A DNA stretch of 41,629 bases, taken from Oleiharenicola sp. (GTDB lineage Bacteria; Verrucomicrobiota; Verrucomicrobiia; Opitutales; Opitutaceae). Location: the NCBI GenBank assembly GCA_025363455.1, contig JANYDW010000034.1:1-41629 (forward strand), read 5' to 3'. Of the stretch, positions 24,093 through 32,950 are shown in pieces. The notes under the pieces were generated by a model. That model worked only from the letters and a program-made list of their open reading frames with translations, was not told the DNA's origin and did not search any database. The translations under genes and the position numbers were made by a program. Every line of letters starts with the position of its first letter. Within the stretch, counting starts at the first letter, position 1.

Positions 24093-24851
24093 CTAGCCCC
24101 GACCGACGTAGGGCATCTTCGTCGCCATGACGGTCAGATTAAGCACGTTGGCATCCAGGGGAAGTCCGGCCATATAAAGGATGGCTTGGGCGACATGCCC
24201 GACATCGAAGGTCGGCTCGACGGCCGTGGAACCGTCGGCTTGGGGCACACCCTGTTTCATCCGGGCGGACATGGGCGTCTCGGCGTTGCCGATGTCGATC
24301 TGGCCGCAGGCGATGTCGTGGGGCCGGCCGTCGAGGGCGGTGGACTTGGTCAGGCCCGAGATCGCGTGCTTCGCCGCCGTGTAAGGCGCCGAGTGCGGCC
24401 GCGGCACGTGCGCCGAGATCGAGCCGTTGTTGATGATCCGGCCGCCGCAGGGGGACTGAGACTTCATCAGGCGGAACGCCTCCTGCGTACAGAGGAAGGC
24501 TCCAGTGAGAATGGTGTCGACCACGCCGCGCCACTGTTCGACCGAAAGATCCTCCAGTGGCACGGCCGGCGCGCTGGTGCCGGCGTTGTTGAACAGCAGA
24601 TCCACCCGGCCGAAGGTGTCGCGCGCCCGGGCGAAGAGATTTCGGACGGCCGCAGGATCAGTGACATCGGTGACCACGACCACGGCCCGTTCGGCCGGCG
24701 CACCGGAATCGCGGGCCGTGAGTTCGAGTTGCTCACGGCGGCGTCCGGCGAGAACAACCGAGTAGCCGGCCTTCAAGAGCGCATGAGCGGCGGCGCGGCC
24801 AATGCCCGATCCGGCCCCAGTGATAACGGCGACTTTGCGGGGAGATTCCAT
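24093..24851 (-). CDS. Short-chain dehydrogenase/reductase
   Basis: 252 residues from the ATG at 24851; the frame continues upstream but those residues do not resemble the family. Classical SDR: nucleotide-binding TGAGSGIG at 11-18, NNAG at 88-91, and the catalytic set Ser144, Tyr157 and Lys161 (PYTAAKHA). The Arg pair in LAGRRRE suggests NADP(H). It oxidises or reduces a secondary alcohol; the late segment [19 protein letters not shown] is typical of many broad SDRs. It leads an operon with the GT1 glycosyltransferase and is divergent from the AlkD-type gene, 116 bp between starts. Confidence 0.92.
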   Translation of the reverse strand: MESPRKVAVITGAGSGIGRAAAHALLKAGYSVVLAGRRREQLELTARDSGAPAERAVVVVTDVTDPAAVRNLFARARDTFGRVDLLFNNAGTSAPAVPLEDLSVEQWRGVVDTILTGAFLCTQEAFRLMKSQSPCGGRIINNGSISAHVPRPHSAPYTAAKHAISGLTKSTALDGRPHDIACGQIDIGNAETPMSARMKQGVPQADGSTAVEPTFDVGHVAQAILYMAGLPLDANVLNLTVMATKMPYVGRG

Positions 24852-24967
24852 GCCCGGATTCTTCGCCAGCGGACGGTTTCTGCCGAGTCCAAATTTGCGG
24901 TGGCCCGCCCTTTGTTCGCAGCGAAATTTATGCTGCATCGTGGTCGGCGGACCATTTGAGTCCAGGC

Positions 24968-25675
24968 ATGAAGCTTAAGGAAGCCATGGCTGCACTGGAG
25001 GCGAAGGGGAGCGAGTCCGTCAAGCAGCTCTGGATCAAGCACGGGGCGAGGGAACCGTTCTTCGGCGTCAAGATCGGCGATCTGAAGCCGCTGGCGAAGA
25101 AATTGCGGGGCGAACAGGCGCTCGCGATGGAGCTCTACACGACGGGCAACGGCGACGCGCAATATCTCGCCGGCATGATTGCCGATGGCGCGACGATGAC
25201 GCGCGCGCAGGTCCAGGCATGGGCCGACCAGGCCGCCTGGCGGATGATCTCGGCTACAATTGTGCCCTGGGTGGTGTCCGAGCATCCGGAGGGCTTTGCC
25301 CTCGCACTGGACTGGATCGATTCGAAGAAGGAGCACTTGGCGATAGCCGGCTGGCATTCGCTGGGTGCGCTGATGACGACTCGCCCGGATGAACAACTCC
25401 CGGTCAAAAACCTTGGCGCGCTGCTCGATCGCGTGGCAAAAACCATGTCCGCCGCGCCCAACCGGGTGCGCCAGGCAATGAACTACTATGTCATCGCGTG
25501 CGGCACCTACGTGGCGCCGCTGGGCACCAAGGCCATCGCGGCCGCCCGGAAGCTGGGACAGGTCGACGTGGATGTGGGCGACACCGATTGCAAGATTCCC
25601 GACGCGGAAAGCTACATCATGAAGTCCCGCCGCGGTGCGCCCGTCGCACCGAAGCGGAAGACCATGCGGTGCTGA
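24968..25675 (+). CDS. DNA alkylation repair protein, AlkD family
   Basis: 235 residues from the ATG at 24968. It matches the HEAT-like AlkD DNA-glycosylase family, which removes N3/N7-alkylated purines without base flipping. Landmarks are [28 protein letters not shown] near the start (in two blocks), [33 protein letters not shown], and [18 protein letters not shown]. The Trp and Asp positions that contact DNA in AlkD appear conserved in the [11 protein letters not shown] region, but the assignment of individual residues was not checked. Cytosolic. It ends with a basic tail ([16 protein letters not shown]). Confidence 0.85.
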   Translation: MKLKEAMAALEAKGSESVKQLWIKHGAREPFFGVKIGDLKPLAKKLRGEQALAMELYTTGNGDAQYLAGMIADGATMTRAQVQAWADQAAWRMISATIVPWVVSEHPEGFALALDWIDSKKEHLAIAGWHSLGALMTTRPDEQLPVKNLGALLDRVAKTMSAAPNRVRQAMNYYVIACGTYVAPLGTKAIAAARKLGQVDVDVGDTDCKIPDAESYIMKSRRGAPVAPKRKTMRC

Positions 25676-25844
25676 GGCAGAAATGACGCTGAGAAAGGAA
25701 ATACAAAGCAGCCATGCGCCGAAGCAGGAGGTGCCGGGATTCGTCTTAGGTCTTCGCTCCTTTGTGTTTTTCCCGGAGGTTGCCCTAATGTTTGCCCGGC
25801 CCGGTAGGTTGCGTTTCCCTGCGGTCGGTTTTGAATGGAAGTCC

Positions 25845-26675
25845 ATGAAGCCCCAACCCCGCCATTTCGCCTCCGTCCTGTTTCTCGTCGGTGCGTCCCT
25901 GCTGCACGCGCAGGCTCCCGCCACTGCTCCGGCGTCCACGGCAGCCACGCCCGCGCCGCCGGACTGGTCATTGCCCGGTTCGGCCACGCACAAGCAGGTG
26001 GCGCCGCCGGCCGACTTTCACCGGCCAAGCACGACGATTACGGGAGCGATCGGCCTGTTCGAGGGACAGTCCGACGTCGGCAGCGCACTCGTGCCCGGCA
26101 GCGCCAGTCATGATGCGACCGCAGGGACCTACACAATTAGCTCGGCCGGCTATAATGTCTGGTACACCCGGGACGAATTCCGCTACCTCTGGAGGAAAAT
26201 GTCGGGCGACGTATCGCTCGCCGCCGACATCAGCTATCCCGATCCCAATGGCTATGGCGATCGCAAGGCCGTGCTCGTCATCCGCCAAAATCTCGAGGAT
26301 GACGCCAAGACCGTGGTGGTAGCGGTGCATGGCGCCGGCATGATCCACCTCGCGGATCGTCCGGAGAAGGGCATTCGGATGCGCGACCTGGAGTTCCGCG
26401 TCGGTGGTCGGGGCAGCCGGCCGGGTGGGGCATCGCCCGACAGCCTGGTGAATGTAACCGCCCGGCGCATCGGCCTCGAGAAGCGTGGTGACTCGTTTGC
26501 GCTCTTCGTGAGCCTCGAGGGCGAGCCCATGACGCAATACGGCCCGCCCATCAAAGTGCCGTTCGCTGAACCGTTTTATGTCGGCATCGGCTTCTGCTCG
26601 CACCTGCCGGTCACGGTGGACACGGCTGTGTTGTCCAAGGTCGTGCTCGAAAATTCCGCCGGCAAGGTCCGCTGA
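25845..26675 (+). CDS. Secreted DUF1349-like (concanavalin-type) protein
   Basis: 276 residues with a signal peptide (MKPQPRHFASVLFLVGASLLH) and a Pro/Ala linker. The mature domain reads VGSALVPGSASHDATAGTYT, then SSAGYNVWYTRDEFRYLWRKMSGDVSLAADI, then DRKAVLVIRQNLEDDAKTV and a closing strand set FYVGIGFCSH. Similar domains occur alone or at the end of TolB/PD40-type exported proteins in Verrucomicrobiota and relatives and look like DUF1349/laminin-G beta-sandwiches. A sugar- or protein-binding role is a reasonable guess; no catalytic residues are evident. The gene follows alkD by 169 bp and is not obviously co-transcribed. Confidence 0.75.
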   Translation: MKPQPRHFASVLFLVGASLLHAQAPATAPASTAATPAPPDWSLPGSATHKQVAPPADFHRPSTTITGAIGLFEGQSDVGSALVPGSASHDATAGTYTISSAGYNVWYTRDEFRYLWRKMSGDVSLAADISYPDPNGYGDRKAVLVIRQNLEDDAKTVVVAVHGAGMIHLADRPEKGIRMRDLEFRVGGRGSRPGGASPDSLVNVTARRIGLEKRGDSFALFVSLEGEPMTQYGPPIKVPFAEPFYVGIGFCSHLPVTVDTAVLSKVVLENSAGKVR

Positions 26676-26862
26676 CCGGTTCCGCCTCCGCGTCCGCCCG
26701 GTCATTGGTTGGCGCAGAGAATTCTGCGCGATATTTTTCTGACCGCTTGACCGGAGAGACTGGAAAGCACTTTATGACACAACCCTGAAGCTGCGCGCGC
26801 CCCCATCCGCCAGCCGAAACGGACACACACACACAACGTCAATACGGACTGATACCCCAAAC

Positions 26863-28287
26863 ATGATAACCCGTAATCTGCACCGTCTCATCCTCGCCGC
26901 GGCTTTACTAGCCGCCGCTCAAGTCCACGCCCGGAGCTACCTGCTCGTCGGGAATGGCAGCAAGCTCCCGGCCAAACTCGAAGCCGCCGTGGTCGCCGCC
27001 GGCGGCACCGTCACCCGAATGCTCCCGCAAGTTGGCCTCGCGATCGTGGAATCATCGTCCACGCAGTTCAGCGCCAATCTCCTGAAGAAGACCGCCGGCC
27101 TAGATGCCGTGTTGCCGGATGCCCAATTCAAACCCGCGGCGCCCCTCAGCGCCGGGATGGAACTGGTGGAAGAGACGGCGGCCGCACCTGATTCCCACAC
27201 GACGGTGTTCACGGACAACCGCCTCGCCCTGCAATGGGACATGGAGGCGATCAATGCCGGCACCGCTTGGCTCGCCGGGCAGATGGGCAGCGGCGTCCGC
27301 GTCGCGGTGCTCGATAGCGGCGTCGCATCAACCCACCTCGACATTGCGCCTAATCTCAACACCGCGCTGTGCACGTCCTTCGTCCCGGGCGAACCCTATA
27401 ATTTCACCGGCACCGGCTTTAACCACGGCACGCATACGGCCGGTACCATCGCCGCGGCCGCCAATGGGGTGGGCACGGTGGGCGTTGCGCCTAAGGCCCA
27501 GATCGTCGCGGTCAAAGTGCTGTCCGCCATTTCCGGCAGCGGGTCCTTCGGCGGCATCATCTCGGGCATCGTCTATGCCGCTGATATTAATGCCGACGTC
27601 ATCAACATGAGCCTGGGGGCCGAGTTTCCCCGCAGCGGTTACATCGACGACAATGGCACGCCGGCCGATCCGAGCGATGACGTCAAGGTGGGCGCCAACG
27701 AACTCACCGGCCTGATCAACGCCACCAGCCGCGCCACGAACTATGCCTACCAAAAGGGCGTGACCATCGTTGTTTCCGCCGGCAACTCGGCCATCGATCG
27801 GGATCACGACGGCAGCTATTTTGTCGTGCCAGCGGACTGCTCACATGTCATCGCCGTCTCCGCCACCGCCCCTATCGGCTGGGCGCTGGATCCGCTCCAC
27901 ACCTCCCTGGACAATCTCGCCAGCTATTCGAACTACGGGCAGTCGCGCATCAGCTTTGCCGCTCCCGGCGGCGATTTCATCTATCCGGGCAATGACAACA
28001 GTGTCGTGGGCGGCATCCTCCGTCCTACCTGGGTGTTCGACATGGTCTTTGCGCCGAGCAATCGGGTGGGGGCCAGCAATTTCTACTCCTGGGCCGCGGG
28101 CACCAGCATGGCGGCACCGCATGTCGCCGGCGTGGCCGCCATCATCATCGGCCGCCATGGCGGCAAGATGAGTCCGGCCCAGGTCGAAGCAGCGTTGCGC
28201 GCCTCTGCCGACGACCTCGGCAAGCCGGGCAATGACGACGCCTATGGCGCTGGTCGGGTCAACGCCGGGCGCGCCGCCACGGAATAA
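26863..28287 (+). CDS. Exported subtilisin-like serine peptidase (S8)
   Basis: 474 residues: signal peptide (LHRLILAAALLAAAQVHA), an N-terminal propeptide-like stretch (about 25-120), then the S8 domain. The triad is Asp151 in VAVLDSGV, His188 in NHGTHTAGTIA and Ser415 in GTSMAAPHVAG; the oxyanion asparagine is in VVSAGNS. The family hydrolyses proteins, and a secreted maturation by self-cleavage of the propeptide is usual. The last 20 residues end soon after the serine helix, with no extra sorting domain. A strong intrinsic terminator follows at 28312-28341. Upstream, 26822-26834 is an (AC)n run. Confidence 0.94.
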   Translation: MITRNLHRLILAAALLAAAQVHARSYLLVGNGSKLPAKLEAAVVAAGGTVTRMLPQVGLAIVESSSTQFSANLLKKTAGLDAVLPDAQFKPAAPLSAGMELVEETAAAPDSHTTVFTDNRLALQWDMEAINAGTAWLAGQMGSGVRVAVLDSGVASTHLDIAPNLNTALCTSFVPGEPYNFTGTGFNHGTHTAGTIAAAANGVGTVGVAPKAQIVAVKVLSAISGSGSFGGIISGIVYAADINADVINMSLGAEFPRSGYIDDNGTPADPSDDVKVGANELTGLINATSRATNYAYQKGVTIVVSAGNSAIDRDHDGSYFVVPADCSHVIAVSATAPIGWALDPLHTSLDNLASYSNYGQSRISFAAPGGDFIYPGNDNSVVGGILRPTWVFDMVFAPSNRVGASNFYSWAAGTSMAAPHVAGVAAIIIGRHGGKMSPAQVEAALRASADDLGKPGNDDAYGAGRVNAGRAATE

Positions 28288-28311
28288 GGCCTCCGCTCAT
28301 TCCCTGATTCA

Positions 28312-28341
28312 CGCCGGCCCCCAGTGGGCCGGCGTTTTTTT
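28312..28341 (+). terminator. Rho-independent terminator after the S8 peptidase
   Basis: Perfect 9-bp stem CGCCGGCCC (28312-28320) and GGGCCGGCG (28326-28334), loop CCAGT, followed by seven T residues (28335-28341). Begins 24 bp after the stop codon. Confidence 0.92.
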
Positions 28342-28401
28342 GACACCGGTTCAGCGCGCGCCGGGCGGCGTCCATTTCTTCGCCGCATCCCACGGGTCGG
28401 C

Positions 28402-28516
28402 AGTGGGTCCATTTGGTTTCCCACCGCTGCTTGGGAAACTGTAGGTCGGGGTTGATCCCCGACATGAACGTTGATCGTCAGGCATAAAGCCCGACCTACA
28501 ATCAAACGGACCCACT
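28402..28516. repeat. Outer inverted arms around the GTAGGTCGGG element
   Basis: AGTGGGTCCATTTGGTT at 28402-28418 and AATCAAACGGACCCACT at 28500-28516 match as reverse complements at 15 of 17 positions. They enclose the double-hairpin element 28441-28499, making a nested inverted repeat. The 306-bp gap (28288-28593) otherwise holds the terminator and no gene. Confidence 0.7.
28441..28499. repeat. Nested double-hairpin element, GTAGGTCGGG family (copy 2)
   Basis: GTAGGTCGGG opens, CCCGACCTAC closes, as in 7511-7558. First inner hairpin GTCGGGG-TTGAT-CCCCGAC is perfect; the second, GTCAGGC and GCCCGAC, has one mismatch. It is 11 bp longer than copy 1 between the hairpins. Confidence 0.85.
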
Positions 28517-28593
28517 TTTAGGTCGGCCTGCGGCTGGCAGGCATTTTCGGTAGCAAGTGGCAACCTCCCGAGCCGGATGCGGTCACCTAAGAT

Positions 28594-29520
28594 ATGAAAT
28601 GGCATTGGTGCTGGAGTCTCGGGTTGCTGGGCGCGGCCTTGGCCGAGGCGACGCCCCAAGCCCCGCCGGCGCCACCGGAGACCCCGGCCGATACGCTCTA
28701 TCAGGCCGGAAAAGACCTCTTTGACTCGCTGGTGCCCGACGAGGTGAAGGAGCAGTATGAGTTTCCCGACCGGGCGCAATGGGACGACTTGGTGCGTCAC
28801 CTCCAGGCCGCTCTGGCTGGTGACAGCCCGGCTGCACTCGCGCAGTATGAACCTGAGGCTCGGGCGGCACTGGCGGCCCTCCGCCTTGTTCCGGGCAGCG
28901 AAGAATACCAAGACTGGTTGGAAGAACAATTGGACTACATCGAAGCGGCCAAGGAGATGGCGCATCATCCCGCGGCCAAGCCGCCCGCCAAGCCAGTGGG
29001 CCAATATATTCCGAACTACGACTTGTGGGTGCAACGCCTGCGGACTCGGAATCGCCCGCCCGGAGCGGAGAAATATGTCGCCCGGTTGCAACCCGTGTTT
29101 GTCGCCGGCGGAGTGCCGGGCCAACTTGTGTGGCTGGCCGAGGTCGAATCAGGTTTCAATCCGGCGGCACGCAGCCCGTCCGGTGCCCGGGGCTTGTTTC
29201 AATTGATGCCGGCTACGGCGCGGGAGCTGGGGTTGCGGACGATGTTGCCCGATGAACGCACGGATCCGGCCAAGTCAGCCGGGGCGTCCGCCCGGTTGCT
29301 GCGCGAACTGCGGGCCAAGTTCGGTGATTGGCCCCTGGCTCTTGCCGCTTACAACGCCGGGGCCGGGCGGGTGCAGCGCACACTCGCCAAAGAAAAGGCC
29401 CGGACCTTCGCGGAGATCGCGGACGCCCTGCCGCTCGAAACCCGCCTGTATGTCCCAAAAGTCCTGGCGGTGTTGCGGGTGAGGACAGGAATTGCGCTGG
29501 CCGGACCCGCCCGTCCCTGA
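28594..29520 (+). CDS. Lytic transglycosylase (SLT/MltC-like)
   Basis: 308 residues, exported ([19 protein letters not shown]). An acidic helical region of about 130 residues comes first. The SLT domain starts near residue 165: the catalytic Glu185 lies in [20 protein letters not shown], followed by [13 protein letters not shown], the later [14 protein letters not shown] and [13 protein letters not shown]. It cleaves the beta-1,4 bond of peptidoglycan with formation of anhydro-muramic ends, in cell-wall turnover. There is no LysM or other binding domain. Preceded by repeats, not by a partner gene. Confidence 0.92.
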   Translation: MKWHWCWSLGLLGAALAEATPQAPPAPPETPADTLYQAGKDLFDSLVPDEVKEQYEFPDRAQWDDLVRHLQAALAGDSPAALAQYEPEARAALAALRLVPGSEEYQDWLEEQLDYIEAAKEMAHHPAAKPPAKPVGQYIPNYDLWVQRLRTRNRPPGAEKYVARLQPVFVAGGVPGQLVWLAEVESGFNPAARSPSGARGLFQLMPATARELGLRTMLPDERTDPAKSAGASARLLRELRAKFGDWPLALAAYNAGAGRVQRTLAKEKARTFAEIADALPLETRLYVPKVLAVLRVRTGIALAGPARP

Positions 29521-29578
29521 CCATCGATCCCCGGGAAAATATCAGTGCTAAGGAACCATTTCTCAGCGTTCACTCTTC

Positions 29579-29605
29579 GTCATCCTGAGCAGAGCGAAAG
29601 GTCCG
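29579..29605. repeat. CTGAGCG-family half element
   Basis: CGTCATCCTGAGCAGAGCGA followed by AAGGTCC corresponds to the left arm of the elements at 11251 and 14949; the right arm is missing. A truncated copy. Confidence 0.6.
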
Positions 29606-29628
29606 CCTGGCTGGCCGGAAGCAGCGGC

Positions 29629-30051
29629 TCAGTTGGCCGAGCGTTTGCCCGTGAACGTACCGTCGCCGGCGTCGCCGAAGCCCACCTTACCCTTCATGGT
29701 GTCGCCCTCGATGGTGCCGGTGTAGGTGATGGTCATATCCTGGTCCTGGGCCTTGACCTTGACGCTGAAAGTGATGGCCGCGCCTTTGAGCGTCCCGGTG
29801 ACCGGCGCTTCGCCGAACATGCCCTTGTATTGGCCGGAAAGGATTTCGCCGTCCTGCTTGAAGGTGAAAGTGGGAGTGCCGGTGCCCTGGCCAGTTTCGA
29901 TCTGGAGGTGCCAGGTGACCGTGGCGGTAACGGATGGAGCTGCTGCGGTTTTCAGGGCGGGGGCGGGGGCCTTGCTTTCGGCTGGCAGGGCGGTGGTGGC
30001 GATCAGCAAGGGAGCGCTGACGAGGGCGAGCAAACGGTGGAGGGATTTCAT
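29629..30051 (-). CDS. Small secreted beta-rich protein
   Basis: 140 residues with a clear signal peptide (MKSLHRLLALVSAPLLIATTALPAE). The rest alternates short strands and turns: TATVTWHLQIETGQG, TFTFKQDGEILSGQYKGMFGEAP, TGTLKGAAITFSVKVKAQ, MTITYTGTIEGDTMKGKVGFG. Such sequences occur as free-standing or C-terminal domains next to oxidoreductases and look like a small beta-barrel or lipocalin-like fold. No catalytic residue or cysteine is seen; the role is unknown. Transcribed opposite to both neighbours. Confidence 0.75.
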   Translation of the reverse strand: MKSLHRLLALVSAPLLIATTALPAESKAPAPALKTAAAPSVTATVTWHLQIETGQGTGTPTFTFKQDGEILSGQYKGMFGEAPVTGTLKGAAITFSVKVKAQDQDMTITYTGTIEGDTMKGKVGFGDAGDGTFTGKRSAN

Positions 30052-30220
30052 TTTAGGAGGGGGTGGAAGGCTTCGACCAGACCAGTAAAGGGACCGGGCC
30101 GCGGCGAGGCAAGCGCGCCGGGTCGGAGCCCCACCGAGGTGCGGTCGTGCATGGGTGAGGTCCAGCCCTCGTGCAGAGGCAAGGCCTGCCCGGTCAACGT
30201 CTCGGCATGATTGCCGCTCA

Positions 30221-30260
30221 CTCCTGACATGACGTTGTCAGCGGGCATGGTAGAATCGGG
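30221..30260 (+). promoter_or_regulatory. TGACA-N6-TGTCA plus TGGTAGA motif (site 2)
   Basis: CTCCTGACA, six bases, TGTCAG, six bases, TGGTAGAATCGGGA. Matches site 1 (20199-20240) in all fixed blocks. TAGAAT (30251-30256) is a good -10 candidate, 35 bp before the start codon at 30292. The palindrome could be the site of a repressor or an alternative -35. Confidence 0.55.
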
Positions 30261-30291
30261 AGCGTCACATCAACCCTCAACCCCAGAAATC

Positions 30292-30651
30292 ATGACAACC
30301 CAAGCCATCGCCAAACAACTCGTCGTCCTCTGCCGCAAGGCGCAATGGGAGACCGCCCAAAAGAAACTATATGCCGTCAACGCCATGAGCACCGAAGCGG
30401 AAGCCATGCCGGGCGCGGCCAAAGAAACCAAAGGCCGCAAGGCCATCATCGCCAAAGGCAAGAAGTTTACCGCCGGGATCGAGAAGCTGCACTCCCTCTC
30501 GGTTTCAGAGCCGGTAGTCGGCGATGATGTCTTCGCCTGCACCATGAGCATCGACATGACGATGAAGGGGCAGGGTCGGATGAAGATGAACGAGGTCTGC
30601 GTTTATGTCGTCAAGCGCGGCAAGATCATCTCCGAGCAATTCTTCTACTGA
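30292..30651 (+). CDS. NTF2-like (SnoaL-type) protein
   Basis: 119 residues from the ATG at 30292. The pattern is that of a small cone-shaped NTF2-like domain: a helix (IAKQLVVLCRKAQWETAQKKLY), a second helix after TEAEAMPGAAKETKG, and four strands ending CTMSIDMTMKGQGRMKMNEVC split by a turn, then VYVVKRGKIISEQFFY. Members are enzymes or binding proteins with very diverse ligands, so no function is assigned. The upstream regulatory motif makes it one of two candidates for a small regulon. Its stop lies 10 bp from the end of the convergent PQQ dehydrogenase. Confidence 0.75.
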   Translation: MTTQAIAKQLVVLCRKAQWETAQKKLYAVNAMSTEAEAMPGAAKETKGRKAIIAKGKKFTAGIEKLHSLSVSEPVVGDDVFACTMSIDMTMKGQGRMKMNEVCVYVVKRGKIISEQFFY

Positions 30652-30661
30652 ACCGCAGCCG

Positions 30662-32905
30662 CTACTTGGGCAGTGTGAACGCGACGTAGGCATCGCCCGC
30701 GGGCCCGCCGATCTTGCCGCCGCCGTTGGCGGCGATCACCACGTATTCGCGGCCCGCGACCTCGTAGATCGCCGGGGCGGCGTAGCCCGCCCAGGGGAGT
30801 TCGGCTTTCCAAAGCTCCTGACCGGTATCGCTGTCGAACGCGCGCAACATCCGGTCGGGCGTGCCCCCGACAAACACCAGGCCTCCCGCCGTGACCGAGG
30901 CACCGCCCAGATTCGGTTGTCCGGTGACAGGAATCCCTTTCGCCGTCAGCTCGGGATATTCGCCGAGCGGCACCTGCCAAAGGATTTTGCCCGTGCTCAG
31001 GTCGTAGCTGGTGAGCAACCCCCATAGCGGCTTCACGCCCGGATAGCCGTTTTGATCGAACAGATATTTGAATCCCGCGTAAGAGTAGGCCCCGCCCGCC
31101 GCCAGCACCGCAGGCTTGACGGGCGCGGACGGGGGCTGGTTTCTGCGGAACAGATAATCGAGGAGATCCTGGCGCTCGCTGTCGGAAACTGGCGGTGGTG
31201 GTGGCATGAGACCGCGGCCGGTCTGCAGGATGGTCTGGACCTCGGCCTCGGTCAGCCGGTGGTGCAGGCCGAGCAGAGGCGGCACGATGCCGTTGCCATC
31301 GCGATTCGGTCCATGGCAGGCCGCGCAATTCTTTTGGTAGATCAATTCCCCACGCGAAGGAGGATACTGCGGGTCGCGTTCACCCTCGCTGCGAGGGAAA
31401 ACCGTGATAAGGCAGGGCAGGCGGTTCGAGGTGACAAAGAGCCTTTCGCCCGGCAGGTCCACCGCCGCCCCCGACCATTCGCCGCCACCGCGCGTGCCCG
31501 AATACACGTTCGGCCGGCCCACCGTAAAGGGGAGGAACCAGCCATAGGTGGCGCGGGCCAGCATCCGTCGCACGAAATCATGCGCCTCGGGCGAGAGATC
31601 AGTCACATCATCCAGCCGGAATTCGACCCGGGAAAATTGTTCGGGTAACTCGGGGTCGGGCTGATACGGCGCACTGCGATCGCCCGGGAAGGGCGACGGA
31701 GGAGCGCGGCGCAGGCGGAAGGGAAAGATCGGTTTGCCGCTGGTGCGATCGAGCAGAAGCAGGACGCCCGTCTTCGAAATGCTGGTCAGTGCATCGACCT
31801 TGCGTCCCTCCCGCGTGATCGTGACGAGGTTGGGTGGCGCGGCGTTGTCGAGATCCCAGACATCGTGGCGAATGCTCTGGAAGTGCCAGAGCCGGCGTCC
31901 GGTCAGCGCGTCGAGCGCCAGCACCGTGTCGCCAAAAAGGTTATCACCCGTCCGACCGGCGCCCACGAAATCGGGATGCGCGGCCCCGACGGCCGGATAG
32001 ACGATGCCGCGTTCCTCGTCCATGGAAAGACCGCCCCAACAGACGGCGCTCCCCTTGATCGGACCGGACCAGGTATCGGCTCCGAATTCGTCGCCGGTCG
32101 GGACGGTGTGGAAGCGCCAGAGCTCGGCCCCGGTCCGCACATCATAACCGAAAACGTCGCCCCGAATGCCCGCGGTGACATAAACGTGCTGGTAGACGGC
32201 GCCGCCGACCGTCGCGCCGGTTGGCAGGGGCGTCCTCCCATCCTTGCCGAATTCAGCGATGAGCTGCCCTGAGATGGGATCCAGCGCGTAGATCCAGTTT
32301 CCGTTGCCCACCAAAAGACGGGGAGCATGGCCGGCGGAGCCGCCCCAATACACGAGTCCGCGTCGCGCGGGCTCGTCTTCCATGGCGGGATGAGCAGGTT
32401 CCTCGAACTTGAACCGCCAGCTCTCGCTGCCAGTGGCGGCATCGAGGGCCACGAGCGCCCGGCCGGCCGTCGGTCCGTAGAGCGTGCCATTGATGATAAC
32501 GGGGGTTGCCTCGATGTTCCGGCTGCCGTCGCCGGAATGATGGATCCACGCCTGCTGGAGCTTGTGCACATTGCTGCGATTGATCTGCGTGAGACTCGAG
32601 TAGCGCCGCGATCCTCCGTCGCCTTGCGAACGCGTCCAGGTGGTGAAGCGCGACGCGGGCAGAGTCGACGCCGGGGTGAGTTCGTTCGGCGTCGCTGCGG
32701 GAATAATCTGGAATTCAGGCAGACGGAGACGTCCAGCCGGATCTTCGATCGAGAGCGGCCCTGGGTTCTGGGGCGGCTCCGCGCGCGAAGCAGGGGGAGC
32801 GTCCGTCACTTGGGATTGCCCCGGCAGCGAACTGGCGAGTGCAGCAGCCACCACCCATGGTCGGGCGCTTCTGAAGATGAATCGCCCAGGATCTTTTTGG
32901 GGCAT
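30662..32905 (-). CDS. PQQ-dependent dehydrogenase with embedded cytochrome c domain
   Basis: 747 residues, exported (hydrophobic segment at about 17-32). Residues about 60-500 and 600-747 form an eight-bladed quinoprotein propeller with tryptophan-docking repeats such as VALDAATGSESWRFKF, GYDVRTGAELWRFHT, LALDALTGRRLWHFQ, AFDSDTGQELWKAELPW. Between them lies a small c-type cytochrome domain: heme-binding CAACH at 527-531 in YQKNCAACHGPNRDGNG, and an axial methionine likely in GRGLMPPPPP. It should oxidise a sugar or alcohol with PQQ and pass electrons through its own heme to the respiratory chain. The substrate is unknown. Starts 45 bp after the glucuronidase-like gene and is probably co-transcribed with it. 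No PQQ synthesis genes are visible. Confidence 0.9.
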   Translation of the reverse strand: MPQKDPGRFIFRSARPWVVAAALASSLPGQSQVTDAPPASRAEPPQNPGPLSIEDPAGRLRLPEFQIIPAATPNELTPASTLPASRFTTWTRSQGDGGSRRYSSLTQINRSNVHKLQQAWIHHSGDGSRNIEATPVIINGTLYGPTAGRALVALDAATGSESWRFKFEEPAHPAMEDEPARRGLVYWGGSAGHAPRLLVGNGNWIYALDPISGQLIAEFGKDGRTPLPTGATVGGAVYQHVYVTAGIRGDVFGYDVRTGAELWRFHTVPTGDEFGADTWSGPIKGSAVCWGGLSMDEERGIVYPAVGAAHPDFVGAGRTGDNLFGDTVLALDALTGRRLWHFQSIRHDVWDLDNAAPPNLVTITREGRKVDALTSISKTGVLLLLDRTSGKPIFPFRLRRAPPSPFPGDRSAPYQPDPELPEQFSRVEFRLDDVTDLSPEAHDFVRRMLARATYGWFLPFTVGRPNVYSGTRGGGEWSGAAVDLPGERLFVTSNRLPCLITVFPRSEGERDPQYPPSRGELIYQKNCAACHGPNRDGNGIVPPLLGLHHRLTEAEVQTILQTGRGLMPPPPPVSDSERQDLLDYLFRRNQPPSAPVKPAVLAAGGAYSYAGFKYLFDQNGYPGVKPLWGLLTSYDLSTGKILWQVPLGEYPELTAKGIPVTGQPNLGGASVTAGGLVFVGGTPDRMLRAFDSDTGQELWKAELPWAGYAAPAIYEVAGREYVVIAANGGGKIGGPAGDAYVAFTLPK

Positions 32906-32950
32906 GTGGTTCAGATCTATTCCGTTTTACCTGAGGTTAAATCCGGCGTG

